64,000 nucleotides of DNA from Pseudomonas sp. Fl4BN1 (GTDB lineage: Bacteria > Pseudomonadota > Gammaproteobacteria > Pseudomonadales > Pseudomonadaceae), in assembly GCF_009908285.1 (NCBI RefSeq), contig NZ_JAAARM010000025.1:34720-98719 (forward strand), in the 5' to 3' direction. Below, piece by piece: positions 1 to 8,903 of this stretch (position 1 is the stretch's first letter; each line of letters begins with the position of its first letter). A program made the position numbers and the translations under genes. The notes under the pieces were generated by a model. The model was not told the DNA's origin and did not search any database. It saw only the letters and a program-made list of their open reading frames with translations.

Positions 1-1097
1 CGGACAAAGTCTTCCACCAGCTCAGGGTCATACAACCGGCCGGCGTATTTGCGAATGAACAGCAAAGCCTCGTCGCTGTTCATCCGCCGCTCCAGGATCA
101 ACCCGCACTGCAGCTCGATGAAGTCCACCGCCAGCTTGAGCAACCTTGCCCCCCAGGGAATGGCCTCGCCCTTGAGGTGGTCGGGAAAACCACTGCCGTC
201 CCAGCGTTCCTGGTGATGGAGGATCAGGCGCGCGGCGTCCTGCATGGGCTCCAGGGACATCAGCAGCGACTCGCTCTGCTTCGGATAGGCGCGGTAGCGA
301 TCACGCTCCAGGTGATGCAACAAGTCCGCCGGGGAGTTGAGCATGGCATCGCTCCAGCTCAGCTTGCCGATGTTGTACAACGCCGCGGCCATGGCCAGGT
401 CGCGGCTGGAGGCTTCGTCCAGGCCATGGCTGATGCAACAGACACGCACCAGGTCGATGACCTTGCGGTTGGTCTGTTTGTCCGTCGGCAGCCGCAGGTT
501 GGCCAGCAGTGAAAACACCTCGGTGGCCGTTACATAACTGTGTTTGAGCTCGTCGTAGGCCAGGTCCAGCATATCTGCGGTCTGCTGCAACTCTGCGGTG
601 CGCGAAGTCACGCGCTGCTCCAGGCCGACATTGCTCGCCTTGAGCTGGCGATTCTGCTCCAGGACCAGCTGCTGCAAGCGCTTGAGCTCACGCTCCGCCT
701 GCTGGTGCTCCAGCACCTGGCGCAGGATCAGCAGCAGCTCCTCGTCATTCCAGGGCTTGCTCAGGTACTGGTGGATCTGCCCTTCGTTGACCGCCTTGAC
801 GATGGTCTCCAGGTCGGCATACCCGGTGAGCAGAATCCGCCGGGTGGTCGGGTAGCCCTCACGCACGCGGGCGAGCAAGGTGGCGCCATCCATGCTGGGC
901 ATGCGTGCATCACTCATGACCAGGTCCACGGGACGCTCGGCGAGAATCTCCAGGGCCCTGGCGCCGCTATTGGCCAGCAGCACCTCATAGGGCTGGCTGC
1001 GCAACAGGCGCTTCAGGCTGCTGAGAATCGACTCTTCGTCATCCACCAGCAACAGGCTGGCGCGTGGGCCGGACTCGGGCAGTGGCGAATCTTCCAT
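1..1097 (-). CDS. Response regulator with degenerate HD-GYP (YN-GYP) domain, 3' end outside window
   Basis: The gene starts at ATG 1097 and runs off the left edge, so only the first 365 codons are visible. The N-terminal receiver (about residues 14-130) has the acidic pair D19/D20, phosphoacceptor D63 in SDARMP, the Thr of LLTGYAD and the Lys of LSKPW. A coiled linker with EQRVTSRTAELQ follows, then an HD-GYP fold. The motif HHQERWDGSGFP is present, but the metal-binding HD pair is replaced by Y241-N242 (LYNIGK). Active HD-GYP proteins cut c-di-GMP, and loss of HD usually removes that activity. P. aeruginosa PA2572 is a known YN-GYP response regulator, so this is probably a relative acting by protein contact. 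It diverges from the receiver-GGDEF-EAL operon across 200 bp. Confidence 0.88.
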   Translation of the reverse strand, partial: MEDSPLPESGPRASLLLVDDEESILSSLKRLLRSQPYEVLLANSGARALEILAERPVDLVMSDARMPSMDGATLLARVREGYPTTRRILLTGYADLETIVKAVNEGQIHQYLSKPWNDEELLLILRQVLEHQQAERELKRLQQLVLEQNRQLKASNVGLEQRVTSRTAELQQTADMLDLAYDELKHSYVTATEVFSLLANLRLPTDKQTNRKVIDLVRVCCISHGLDEASSRDLAMAAALYNIGKLSWSDAMLNSPADLLHHLERDRYRAYPKQSESLLMSLEPMQDAARLILHHQERWDGSGFPDHLKGEAIPWGARLLKLAVDFIELQCGLILERRMNSDEALLFIRKYAGRLYDPELVEDFV

Positions 1098-1246
1098 GCA
1101 GCTTCTCCCTGGGCGACACAGCGTTTCCTCGACGGATCTCACAGGCCGCTCGGCAACTGCGGGATTTCCCAGACAATCCTAGATGGATTTTTTATTTTCA
1201 CCCGGCCACCTGCACTGAAAAAAAACGCCTCTGGGGAGCTCTAGCA

Positions 1247-1288
1247 ATGACTATGCTGACAGCGTTGAACGCAAGCTCAGAGCACTAG
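1247..1288 (+). CDS. Candidate 13-residue leader ORF before the receiver-GGDEF-EAL gene
   Basis: An ATG at 1247 is preceded at 8 nt by a strong GGGGAG Shine-Dalgarno. It opens a 13-codon frame (MTMLTALNASSEH) ending at TAG 1286-1288. The ribosome-binding site of the next gene (GGGAAGG) overlaps and follows the leader stop, and its ATG is 9 nt downstream. This geometry suits translational coupling. That the ORF is translated is inferred only from the spacing and the ribosome-binding site. Confidence 0.4.
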   Translation: MTMLTALNASSEH

Positions 1289-1297
1289 GGAAGGTCT

Positions 1298-3214
1298 ATG
1301 GACGCTGGCTGCGACGCACAGAAAAGATCGCAAGAGGCCTCTGGCTCGCTGTCTGAGCGGGTCAACCGACGGGTGCTGATCGTCGACGACAGCCCCTCGA
1401 TCCATGACGACTTCCAAAAGATTCTCGCGCCCCGCCAGGACTTGGCCCTGGGTCTCGCCGAACAGCAGCTGTTCGGCAGTGCCCCGCCCCAGGCCGCCCA
1501 AACCTTTAGCCTGGACTCGGCGTTTCAGGGCCGCGAAGCCCTGGCCAAGGTCGAATCGGCCCTGGCCCATGGCCTGCCCTACGCCATGGCATTCATCGAC
1601 CTGCGCATGCCTCCCGGCTGGGACGGCCTGGAAACCATCGAACGCCTGTGGCAGGCCGACCCGGACCTGCAGATCGCCCTGTGCACCGCCTACTCCGACT
1701 ATTCCTGGGAGGACATGGCCGAGCGCCTGGTGTTTGGCGACCAGTTGCTGATCCTGAAAAAGCCTTTCGACAGCCTGGAAATCCGCCAGATGGCCAACGC
1801 CCTGACCTGGAAATGGCAGATGGCCCAGGACGCCCGGCAGAAGCTCAACGAGCTGCAGCAGACCATCGAGGATCGAGTCGCTGAGCTGCTCAAGGTCTCC
1901 CACCTGTTGCACTACGACCTGTTGACCGGGCTGCCGTCGAGCACCCTGCTGGGCGACCGCCTGGACCAGGCCATGGCCCAGGCCCGACGCCATGACAAGC
2001 AAGTGGCGGTGATGTTCATCGGCCTGGACCGCTTCAAGCGGATCAACAATGCCCTGGGTTACCCGGCGGGCGATGAGCTGCTCAAGGCAATTGCCCAGCG
2101 CCTGCAGCACAGCATGCGTGAATCCGACTCGGTGTTCCGCTACGGCTCCGACGAGTTCGTGGTGCTGGTGCATGACCTGCACCCACCGCCCCAGATACGG
2201 GTCGTCGCGCAAAAACTCCTGGTGAAGCTGGGCCAGCCCCATGACATCGCCGGGCACGACCTGCGGGTCACCGCCAGCCTGGGCATCAGCCTGTACCCCG
2301 AGGATGGCCAGGATGCTCTGTCGCTGATCAAGAAGGCCGAGATGGCCATGCGCAACAGCAAGGACCAGGCGCCGGGCAGCTACGGTTTCTTCACCGAAGA
2401 CATGAGCCACCAGGCCCGGGAACAGCAACACCTGGAATCGGGCATTCGCCAGGCCCTGGAACGCCAGGAGTTTTGCCTGCACTACCAGCCGAAAATCCAC
2501 CTGGCCTCGGGCCAGGTGGTGGGCGCCGAAGCGTTGATTCGCTGGCACAACCCGCAGCAGGGTTGGATCAGCCCCGCGCAGTTCATTCCCGTGGCCGAAG
2601 ACAGCGGCCTGATCACCGCCATCAGCCAGTGGGTGCTGGGTGAGGCCACTCGCCAGTCCCGGGCCTGGCAAGACGCCGGCCTGACACCCATTCGCCTGTC
2701 GGTGAATCTCTCGGCCAGCGACTTCAGACAGCCACAATTGCTCCAGCAACTGCAGGCAACGCTCCGTGACAGCGCCCTGGACCCCGCCTTACTGGAGCTG
2801 GAAATCACCGAAGGCGTGCTGATGCAGAACGTCGAAGCCACCCTCGCCATCTTGCAGGCCATCAAGACCCTGGGAGTACGCCTGGCCATCGACGATTTTG
2901 GCACCGGTTATTCAAGCCTGAGCTATCTGCGCAAGTTTCCCGTGGACGTACTGAAGATCGACCAGTCCTTTGTCCAGGGAGTGAGCCATGACCACAAGGA
3001 CGCGGCGCTGGTCAGCGCCATCATCAACCTGGGTCGCAGCCTGCACCTGAGTATCATCGCCGAAGGGGTGGAAACCCCGGAACAACTGACATTCCTGCAG
3101 CATCAGGGCTGTGAGGAAGGCCAGGGTTACTACTTCAGCAAGGCCCTGCCCGCCGAGGAATTCGCCCGGCTGCTCAGTGCACAGACCGCCTCCCCGTCCG
3201 GTGCACGGCCATGA
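1298..3214 (+). CDS. Receiver-GGDEF-EAL protein, probable c-di-GMP phosphodiesterase
   Basis: Domain order is receiver (about 22-165), coiled linker, GGDEF (about 200-365) and EAL (about 380-630). The receiver has phosphoacceptor D101 in FIDLRMPP and an inserted loop rich in Gln and Phe after the first helix. The diguanylate cyclase signature is degenerate: Y282-G-S-D-E-F287 replaces GGDEF, although an RxxD inhibitory-site motif (RESD) lies just upstream. The EAL domain looks complete: E411-A-L, VNLSA, EITEG, DDFGTGYSS, KIDQSF and AEGVET. Phosphodiesterase output is therefore more likely than cyclase output. Its stop overlaps the cytochrome c peroxidase start by 4 bp, so the two are translationally coupled. 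The receiver is clearly paralogous to that of the kinase hybrid at 5990. Confidence 0.92.
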   Translation: MDAGCDAQKRSQEASGSLSERVNRRVLIVDDSPSIHDDFQKILAPRQDLALGLAEQQLFGSAPPQAAQTFSLDSAFQGREALAKVESALAHGLPYAMAFIDLRMPPGWDGLETIERLWQADPDLQIALCTAYSDYSWEDMAERLVFGDQLLILKKPFDSLEIRQMANALTWKWQMAQDARQKLNELQQTIEDRVAELLKVSHLLHYDLLTGLPSSTLLGDRLDQAMAQARRHDKQVAVMFIGLDRFKRINNALGYPAGDELLKAIAQRLQHSMRESDSVFRYGSDEFVVLVHDLHPPPQIRVVAQKLLVKLGQPHDIAGHDLRVTASLGISLYPEDGQDALSLIKKAEMAMRNSKDQAPGSYGFFTEDMSHQAREQQHLESGIRQALERQEFCLHYQPKIHLASGQVVGAEALIRWHNPQQGWISPAQFIPVAEDSGLITAISQWVLGEATRQSRAWQDAGLTPIRLSVNLSASDFRQPQLLQQLQATLRDSALDPALLELEITEGVLMQNVEATLAILQAIKTLGVRLAIDDFGTGYSSLSYLRKFPVDVLKIDQSFVQGVSHDHKDAALVSAIINLGRSLHLSIIAEGVETPEQLTFLQHQGCEEGQGYYFSKALPAEEFARLLSAQTASPSGARP

Positions 3215-4200
3215 GCGCCACCCGTGAGTATCGCAAGCACCTGCTGCGCGCACTGAACTGCCTGCTGCTCAGTACCTTGCTGGGTACTGGCCTGCACGCC
3301 CACGGTGAGGCACTGGATGAACCGCTCAAGCCCTTGCCCGCGCCGCCCACCCTCGATCCCAAAAAGGTCGAGCTGGGCCGGCGGCTGTTCAATGAGCCGC
3401 GCTTGTCGTTGAACAGCAGCCTGTCCTGCGCCAGTTGTCATCAACTGGACAAGGGCGGCGCCGATGGCCGCGCAACTTCGCCGGGGTTCCTCGGGCAGCC
3501 GACCCGGGTCAATGCGCCCAGTGTGTTCAACGCCGCGCTGAACTTTCGCCAGTTCTGGGACGGCCGCGCCGAAACGCTTGAGGCGCAGATCGATAGCGTG
3601 GTGCAGAGCCCCATCGAGATGGGCAACAACTGGCCCAACCTGCTCCGCACCCTGAGTGACGACACCACCTACCGCCAGTCCTTCGGCGAGCTGTACCCGG
3701 ATGGCGTCACTACAACCAATGTGCAGAACGCCCTGGCCTCCTACGAAAAGACCCTGCTGAGCAGCAATTCGCGGTTCGACCAATACCTGCAAGGCAACAC
3801 CGAGGTCCTCAGCCTGGATGAAAAACACGGCTACCAGCGGTTCAAGGACTACGGCTGCATCGCCTGCCACCAGGGGGTCAACATCGGCGGCAACATGTTC
3901 CAGAAGTTCGGAGTGATGGGCGATTACTTCACGGCCCGGGGCAACCCCACCGAGGCCGACCTCGGGCGTTTCCTGATCACTGGCGACGAGCAGGACCGCA
4001 ATGTCTTCAAGGTCCCCAGCCTGCGCAACGTTGCGCTCACCGCCCCGTACTTCCACGACGGCTCGGCGCAGACCCTGGAGCAGGCAGTGGAGGTGATGTT
4101 CAAGTATCAACTGGGACGTCTGCCCAACCCCCTGGATACCAGCCTGATCGTCAAGTTTCTCAAGACCCTCACGGGCGAACAGCAGGACCCACGCCTATGA
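3211..4200 (+). CDS. Di-haem cytochrome c peroxidase family protein
   Basis: An N-terminal signal sequence (about residues 1-33, hydrophobic LLLSTLLGTGL) directs the protein to the periplasm. Two c-type haem sites are visible, C73-ASCH and C216-IACH, with the family spacing of bacterial di-haem peroxidases. NAPSVFNAALNFRQFWDGRA and the C-terminal VPSLRNVALTAPYFHDG are further family signatures. The usual reaction is reduction of hydrogen peroxide with electrons from small cytochromes or azurin. The length of 329 residues is normal. It overlaps the gene before by 4 bp and the sensor kinase after by 4 bp. This places a peroxidase inside a signalling operon and suggests that it shapes or detects the redox signal for the kinase. 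MauG-like roles cannot be excluded. Confidence 0.92.
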   Translation: MSATREYRKHLLRALNCLLLSTLLGTGLHAHGEALDEPLKPLPAPPTLDPKKVELGRRLFNEPRLSLNSSLSCASCHQLDKGGADGRATSPGFLGQPTRVNAPSVFNAALNFRQFWDGRAETLEAQIDSVVQSPIEMGNNWPNLLRTLSDDTTYRQSFGELYPDGVTTTNVQNALASYEKTLLSSNSRFDQYLQGNTEVLSLDEKHGYQRFKDYGCIACHQGVNIGGNMFQKFGVMGDYFTARGNPTEADLGRFLITGDEQDRNVFKVPSLRNVALTAPYFHDGSAQTLEQAVEVMFKYQLGRLPNPLDTSLIVKFLKTLTGEQQDPRL

Positions 4201-5993
4201 AGCTGCCGCGCCGCTTGCCCGCAACGCTGCTGACCCTGGGCCTGGTGATGGCGCTGGCGTTTGTGTATTTGAAGACGATGATCGGCCAGACCTCGAACTA
4301 CGCCCTGTCACGGGACCTGATCGGCCACATCAAGCAACTCAACGCCCAGTGGGAAACCGAGGTGCTCAAGGCACGTATCGCCATCACCCACAACTACGAT
4401 CCGCTGGTGATCCCGGTGCAGCAGATCAATGAGCTCTGGAGCCGCTTCGATCGGGCCTCGAAACAGGACCACAGCGATCCGGCGGCCTGGCAGGCGAGCC
4501 ATCAGGCATTCCTCGAGGCGCTGCAGGAAAAGGCCGGGCTGGTGGAGCGCTTCAAGTCCCACAACTCCATACTGCGCAACTCCCTGGCGTTCCTGCCCAC
4601 CGCCGAAGACGACATCCAACTGCGGTTGGCCAGCCTCGACGATGAACAGCGACTGGCGCAGCAGAACATCGCCATCGATACCTACGACCTGCTGCTCAGC
4701 AGCCTGGAGTTCGCCCAGGTTTCCACCGACGACAAGGCCGCGGACATCCTGCTGGGGCTGAACAAGCTCGCGATCAACAAGGAGCGTCTGCCCGAACCGC
4801 TGCACCAGCCGGTGGAGATTCTCAGCAACCATGTCTCGGTGATTCTGCGCGAACAGCCGGTGGTCAATGACCTGCTGGAGCGGATCACCTCGATCCCGAT
4901 CGCCGGGCGCCTGGACGCCATCACCCAGTTGCTCAACCAGGACCAGCTCCAGACCGACCTGCAAGACCAGAAGGCGCACCAGTACCTGCTGCTGTTCTCG
5001 GTGTTGCTGGTGCTGCTGATCCTCTACCTGGTGGTCAGGCTGGTGCGCAGTTATGCGGTCATCCAGCGAGTCAACACCGCCCTGCAAAGCGCCAATGAAC
5101 ACCTGGAGCAGCGGGTTGAGGAGCGCACCCGGGAACTCAAGGAGGTGCAGAGCGAACTGCTGGACGCGGCGCGTCAGGCCGGGATGGCGGAAATCGCCAC
5201 CAACGTGCTGCACAACGTTGGCAACGTGCTCAACAGCGTCAACATTTCCAGCGAGCTGCTGAGCCGCACACTGCGTACCAGCAAAGCCCTGGGCCTGGGC
5301 AAGGCGATGCAACTGGTCAACCAGCACGGCAGCGACCTGGGGCGTTTCTTCAGCGAGGACGAAAAGGGCAAGCTGCTTCCCGGTTACTTCAACCAGCTGG
5401 TGCAGGCCATCGCCAGCGAGCAGCAAGGCATGAGCGAAGAGCTGGCCCAACTGAGCCGCAGCGTCGACCACATCAAGGAGATCGTCGCCACCCAGCAGTC
5501 CTATGCCGGGGCGTCGCGCCTGGTCGAACCGCTGAAGGTCGCCGAGTTGATCGACGATGCCCTGCGGATGAATTCCGGGGCCCTGACCCGGCATCAAGTC
5601 ACCGTGGTCCGGGACTACGCCGCAGTGCCTGCAGTCATGGGCGACAAGCACCGCATGCTGCTGATCCTGATCAACCTGATCAGCAACGCCAAATACGCCA
5701 TGTCCGGGCTCGATGATCACCCACGGACCCTGACCCTGAGCGCCCGGGTAGTGGACGGCGAGACCCTACGCATCAGCGTCAAGGACGAAGGCGAAGGCAT
5801 TGCCGCAGAAAACCTGACGCGAATCTTTGCCCACGGTTTCACCACCCGCAAGGACGGGCACGGCTTCGGCCTGCACAGTTGCGCCCTGGCCGCCATGGAA
5901 ATGGACGGACAGCTGAGCGTGCACAGTGACGGACCGGGCCTGGGCGCCACCTTTACCCTGGACATTCCGCTGATCAGCGCCGAGGGCCAATGA
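4197..5993 (+). CDS. Membrane sensor histidine kinase with DAHL-type periplasmic domain
   Basis: A first membrane helix (about 9-27) is followed by a long all-helical periplasmic region (about 30-260). Its HIKQLNAQWETEVLKARI and HNYDPLV segments resemble the DAHL double helical sensor domain. A second membrane helix lies at about 264-284. A coiled coil (EERTRELKEVQSELL) leads into an unusual H-box, LHNVGNVLNSVN, with candidate phosphoacceptor H339. The ATPase domain shows NLISNAKYAM, DEGEGI and HGFTTRKDGHGFGLH. The signal is unknown, but overlap with the peroxidase gene points to a periplasmic redox or haem-linked cue. It overlaps the next gene by 4 bp. Confidence 0.9.
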   Translation: MKLPRRLPATLLTLGLVMALAFVYLKTMIGQTSNYALSRDLIGHIKQLNAQWETEVLKARIAITHNYDPLVIPVQQINELWSRFDRASKQDHSDPAAWQASHQAFLEALQEKAGLVERFKSHNSILRNSLAFLPTAEDDIQLRLASLDDEQRLAQQNIAIDTYDLLLSSLEFAQVSTDDKAADILLGLNKLAINKERLPEPLHQPVEILSNHVSVILREQPVVNDLLERITSIPIAGRLDAITQLLNQDQLQTDLQDQKAHQYLLLFSVLLVLLILYLVVRLVRSYAVIQRVNTALQSANEHLEQRVEERTRELKEVQSELLDAARQAGMAEIATNVLHNVGNVLNSVNISSELLSRTLRTSKALGLGKAMQLVNQHGSDLGRFFSEDEKGKLLPGYFNQLVQAIASEQQGMSEELAQLSRSVDHIKEIVATQQSYAGASRLVEPLKVAELIDDALRMNSGALTRHQVTVVRDYAAVPAVMGDKHRMLLILINLISNAKYAMSGLDDHPRTLTLSARVVDGETLRISVKDEGEGIAAENLTRIFAHGFTTRKDGHGFGLHSCALAAMEMDGQLSVHSDGPGLGATFTLDIPLISAEGQ

Positions 5994-7414
5994 TGGAAGA
6001 GCTGAGCAACCGCCGCATTCTGTTGATCGACGACACCCCGTCGATTCACGAGGACTTCCGCAAAATCCTCACCCCGCCGCCCCAGGATGACAGCACCCTG
6101 GACGACCTCGAGGCGCAGCTGTTCGGCGCCTCGACCAAGCCCCAGCAGCCGGCCTTCGAACTGGACTCGGCCTACGGTGGCGAGGAAGGCTTGGGCCTGG
6201 TCTGCCAGGCCCTGGAACAGCAGCGACCCTATGCCCTGGCCTTCGTCGACATGCGCATGCCCCTGGGCTGGGACGGGGCCCAGACCATCGAGCGGCTATG
6301 GCAAGCGGACCCGCGTCTGCAGGTAGTGGTTTGCACCGCCTATTCCGACTACTCCTGGGAGGATCTGCTGGAACGCCTGCAGGGCCACAACCGGCTGTTG
6401 ATCCTGAAAAAACCCTTCGACAACATCGAAGTCCAGCAGATGGCCAGCACCCTCACCAGCAAGTGGGAAATGACTGCCCGCGCGCTGTTGCAGATGCATC
6501 ACCTGGAGCAGTTGGTGGAACAGCGCACCGAAGACCTGAAACAGACCGGGGCAGCCCTGCAGCAGGAGATCGACGAACGCAAACAACTGGAAAACCAGCT
6601 GGTGCAATCCGAGAAGCTGGCCTCCCTGGGCCAGCTGGCAGCCGGGGTCGCCCACGAAATCAACAACCCCATCGGCTTTGTCTCCTCCAACCTCGGCAGC
6701 CTGGCCGGCTACCTGCAACAGCTCAACCAGATGCTCAGCGCCTATCGCCAGGCCGAAGAGGCGATCGCCGCACCGGAGCTGCGCAAGCGCTTGCAAAGCC
6801 TGCGGGAAAGCATCGACCTGGACTTTCTCCAGGAAGACATTCCGCTGCTGATCAAAGAGTCCAAGGACGGCATCGGCCGGGTCGAACAGATCGTCAAGGA
6901 CCTGAAGAACTTCTCCCGGGTCGACAGCGACCAGCAGTGGCAAATGGCCAACCTGCAACAGGGCATCGACTCGACCCTGAACATCGTCGCCAACGAACTC
7001 AAGTACAAGGCCGACCTGATCAAGGACTACCACACGTTGCCGGACATCGAGTGCCTGCCCTCGCAGCTCAACCAGGTGGTCATGAACCTGGTGGTCAACG
7101 CCGCCCAGGCCATCGGCCCGGAACGCGGCACCATCACCCTCAGCAACGGCGCAGACGCAGACCGGGTCTGGCTGGAAGTGAGCGACAGCGGTTGCGGCAT
7201 CGATGAGCAGCACCTGGCGAAGATCTTCGACCCCTTCTTCACCACCAAACCCGTGGGCCAGGGCACTGGCCTGGGGCTGTCGTTGTCCTATGGAATAGTC
7301 AAGAAACACGGGGGGCAGATCAGCGTGCGCAGCCAGCTCGGCGTCGGCAGCACCTTTCGCGTGGAGCTGCCGATCCGCCAGGAGGCCCGTGACGCGGCAG
7401 CGTCCGATGCCTGA
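5990..7414 (+). CDS. Receiver-histidine kinase hybrid, cytoplasmic
   Basis: A receiver occupies about residues 8-155, with phosphoacceptor D87 in FVDMRMP. A coiled coil links it to a HisKA domain with H222 in GVAHEINNP, and then to an ATPase domain (MNLVVNAAQAI, DSGCGID, FFTTKPVGQGTGLGL). No membrane segment is present. The receiver matches that of the GGDEF-EAL protein at 1298 almost block for block, including GWDG..TIERLWQADP, CTAYSDYSWED and LLILKKPFD. The two therefore arose by duplication and may be phosphorylated by the same partner, most simply the DAHL kinase immediately upstream. ATG 5993 is an alternative start. The first ATG overlaps the upstream stop and follows GAGGG. Confidence 0.91.
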   Translation: MMEELSNRRILLIDDTPSIHEDFRKILTPPPQDDSTLDDLEAQLFGASTKPQQPAFELDSAYGGEEGLGLVCQALEQQRPYALAFVDMRMPLGWDGAQTIERLWQADPRLQVVVCTAYSDYSWEDLLERLQGHNRLLILKKPFDNIEVQQMASTLTSKWEMTARALLQMHHLEQLVEQRTEDLKQTGAALQQEIDERKQLENQLVQSEKLASLGQLAAGVAHEINNPIGFVSSNLGSLAGYLQQLNQMLSAYRQAEEAIAAPELRKRLQSLRESIDLDFLQEDIPLLIKESKDGIGRVEQIVKDLKNFSRVDSDQQWQMANLQQGIDSTLNIVANELKYKADLIKDYHTLPDIECLPSQLNQVVMNLVVNAAQAIGPERGTITLSNGADADRVWLEVSDSGCGIDEQHLAKIFDPFFTTKPVGQGTGLGLSLSYGIVKKHGGQISVRSQLGVGSTFRVELPIRQEARDAAASDA

Positions 7415-7471
7415 ACCCTGCGCCCGGGCAAACGCCGGCAACAATACCTCGCCCTCCCACAGGTGCCAGCC

Positions 7472-8884
7472 ATGAACCGCCCCAGCGACCCGCTCAAGCA
7501 AGGCAAGCAAGCCCGCAAGCACTGTCCCCGCAGTTCCCATGCGGCTCCCGGGCAGGTCAAGCGCGACCCCTTGCCGCTGATCGAAGCCTCGAGCCAGGGG
7601 CGGGTCCAGTCCCTGGTGGCGTTGCGCTACGGACGCATGCTGGTGTCGCCCTTCACCTTCTACCGCGGCAACGCCCTGCTCCAGGCCCACGACCTGGCGA
7701 CTACACCAGACATGGGCCTGCGCTCGACCATCTGCGGCGATTGCCACTTGATGAACTTCGGCGGCTTCGCCACCCCGGAACGCAACCTGTTGTTTAGCGT
7801 CAACGATTTCGACGAGGTTCACCCGGGGCCCTGGGAATGGGACCTGAAGCGCCTGGTGGCGAGTTTCCTGATCGCCGCCCGGCACCTTCGCCACGGCGCC
7901 CGAGTCGAGGAACGGGTCTGCCGCGAACTGGTGGGCGCCTACCAGCGCAGCATGGCCACCTGCGCCGGACAGAACGCCCTGGACATCTGGTACGACGCCC
8001 TGACCCAGGACGACCTGCTGCAACAGGCGCAGGCCAACGGCAATGTCCTCGGGCATCTGCAACGGGCCATAGACAAGGCAGCGCGACGCACCCACGCCGG
8101 CCTGTTGCCGAAGATCAGCGAACGCGACAGCCGCGGACAGTTGCGGATTCGTGACGACTTGCCGGAGATTTTCCACCTGCACAAAGAGACATCGTTGCTT
8201 GATAACGATGACGACTGGATGCGCCTGGAAGACTGGCGGCCACTGTACGACACCTTCATGCGCGACTATCGCGGCACCCTGCAGGCCGACCGGCGTGACC
8301 TGCTGGCCCGATTCAGCGCCCGTGACCTGGTGTTCAAGGTGGTGGGCGTGGGCAGCGTCGGCACCCGCTGCCTGGTCGCGCTGCTCACCGATAACCAGCA
8401 GCAGCCGCTGTTCCTGCAGTTCAAGGAGGCCCGACGCTCGGTGCTCGCCGACTACGTGAATACTCGCTCACGGCCGCGCCACAACGGCCAGCGAGTGGTG
8501 GAAGGGCAACGCCTGATGCAGTCCGCCAGCGACCTGTTCCTGGGCTGGACCACCGGCCCCAATGGTCGCCACTTCTATGTGCGCCAACTGCGGGACATGA
8601 AGGTCTCGGCGGAACTGGAAACCTTCGATGAAGAAACCTTTGCTGCCTATGCCCGGGTCTGTGGCCGGGCGTTGGCCCGGGCCCATGCCAAGGCTTCGGG
8701 CAAAGCGGCGCTGATCAGCGGCTATATCGGCAGCAGCGAGACCCTGGCCGAAGCCCTGTGGCACTACGCCCAGGCCTATGCCACGCAAAACGAACGGGAC
8801 TTCGAGCGCTTCCAGCAGGCCTGCCGCAAGGGCCGCCTGCAGGCCCGCTCGGAGGCGGACTTCGCCGCCGATCACCTGCCCTGA
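7472..8884 (+). CDS. DUF2252 family protein
   Basis: The protein of about 470 residues carries the DUF2252 hallmarks SPFTFYRGNALLQA, CGDCHLMNFGG and VNDFDEVHPGPWEWDLKRLV. These sit in a fold distantly related to aminoglycoside phosphotransferase-type kinases. The substrate is not established for the family. The start was placed at ATG 7472, which follows an AGGTG site; GTG 7463 is in frame and also possible. It lies 57 bp after the receiver-kinase hybrid and could be the tail of that operon, though nothing in it suggests signalling. It ends 11 bp from the convergent GGDEF-EAL gene. Confidence 0.85.
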   Translation: MNRPSDPLKQGKQARKHCPRSSHAAPGQVKRDPLPLIEASSQGRVQSLVALRYGRMLVSPFTFYRGNALLQAHDLATTPDMGLRSTICGDCHLMNFGGFATPERNLLFSVNDFDEVHPGPWEWDLKRLVASFLIAARHLRHGARVEERVCRELVGAYQRSMATCAGQNALDIWYDALTQDDLLQQAQANGNVLGHLQRAIDKAARRTHAGLLPKISERDSRGQLRIRDDLPEIFHLHKETSLLDNDDDWMRLEDWRPLYDTFMRDYRGTLQADRRDLLARFSARDLVFKVVGVGSVGTRCLVALLTDNQQQPLFLQFKEARRSVLADYVNTRSRPRHNGQRVVEGQRLMQSASDLFLGWTTGPNGRHFYVRQLRDMKVSAELETFDEETFAAYARVCGRALARAHAKASGKAALISGYIGSSETLAEALWHYAQAYATQNERDFERFQQACRKGRLQARSEADFAADHLP

Positions 8885-8886
8885 AC

Positions 8887-8903
8887 GCACCTCGCTCAGG
8901 TGC
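8887..8903. terminator. Hairpin between convergent genes
   Basis: GCACCT (8887-8892) pairs with AGGTGC (8898-8903) over a 5-nt loop in the short gap between the convergent genes ending at 8884 and 8896. There is no U tract on either strand, so it is a weak bidirectional attenuator at best. Confidence 0.3.
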
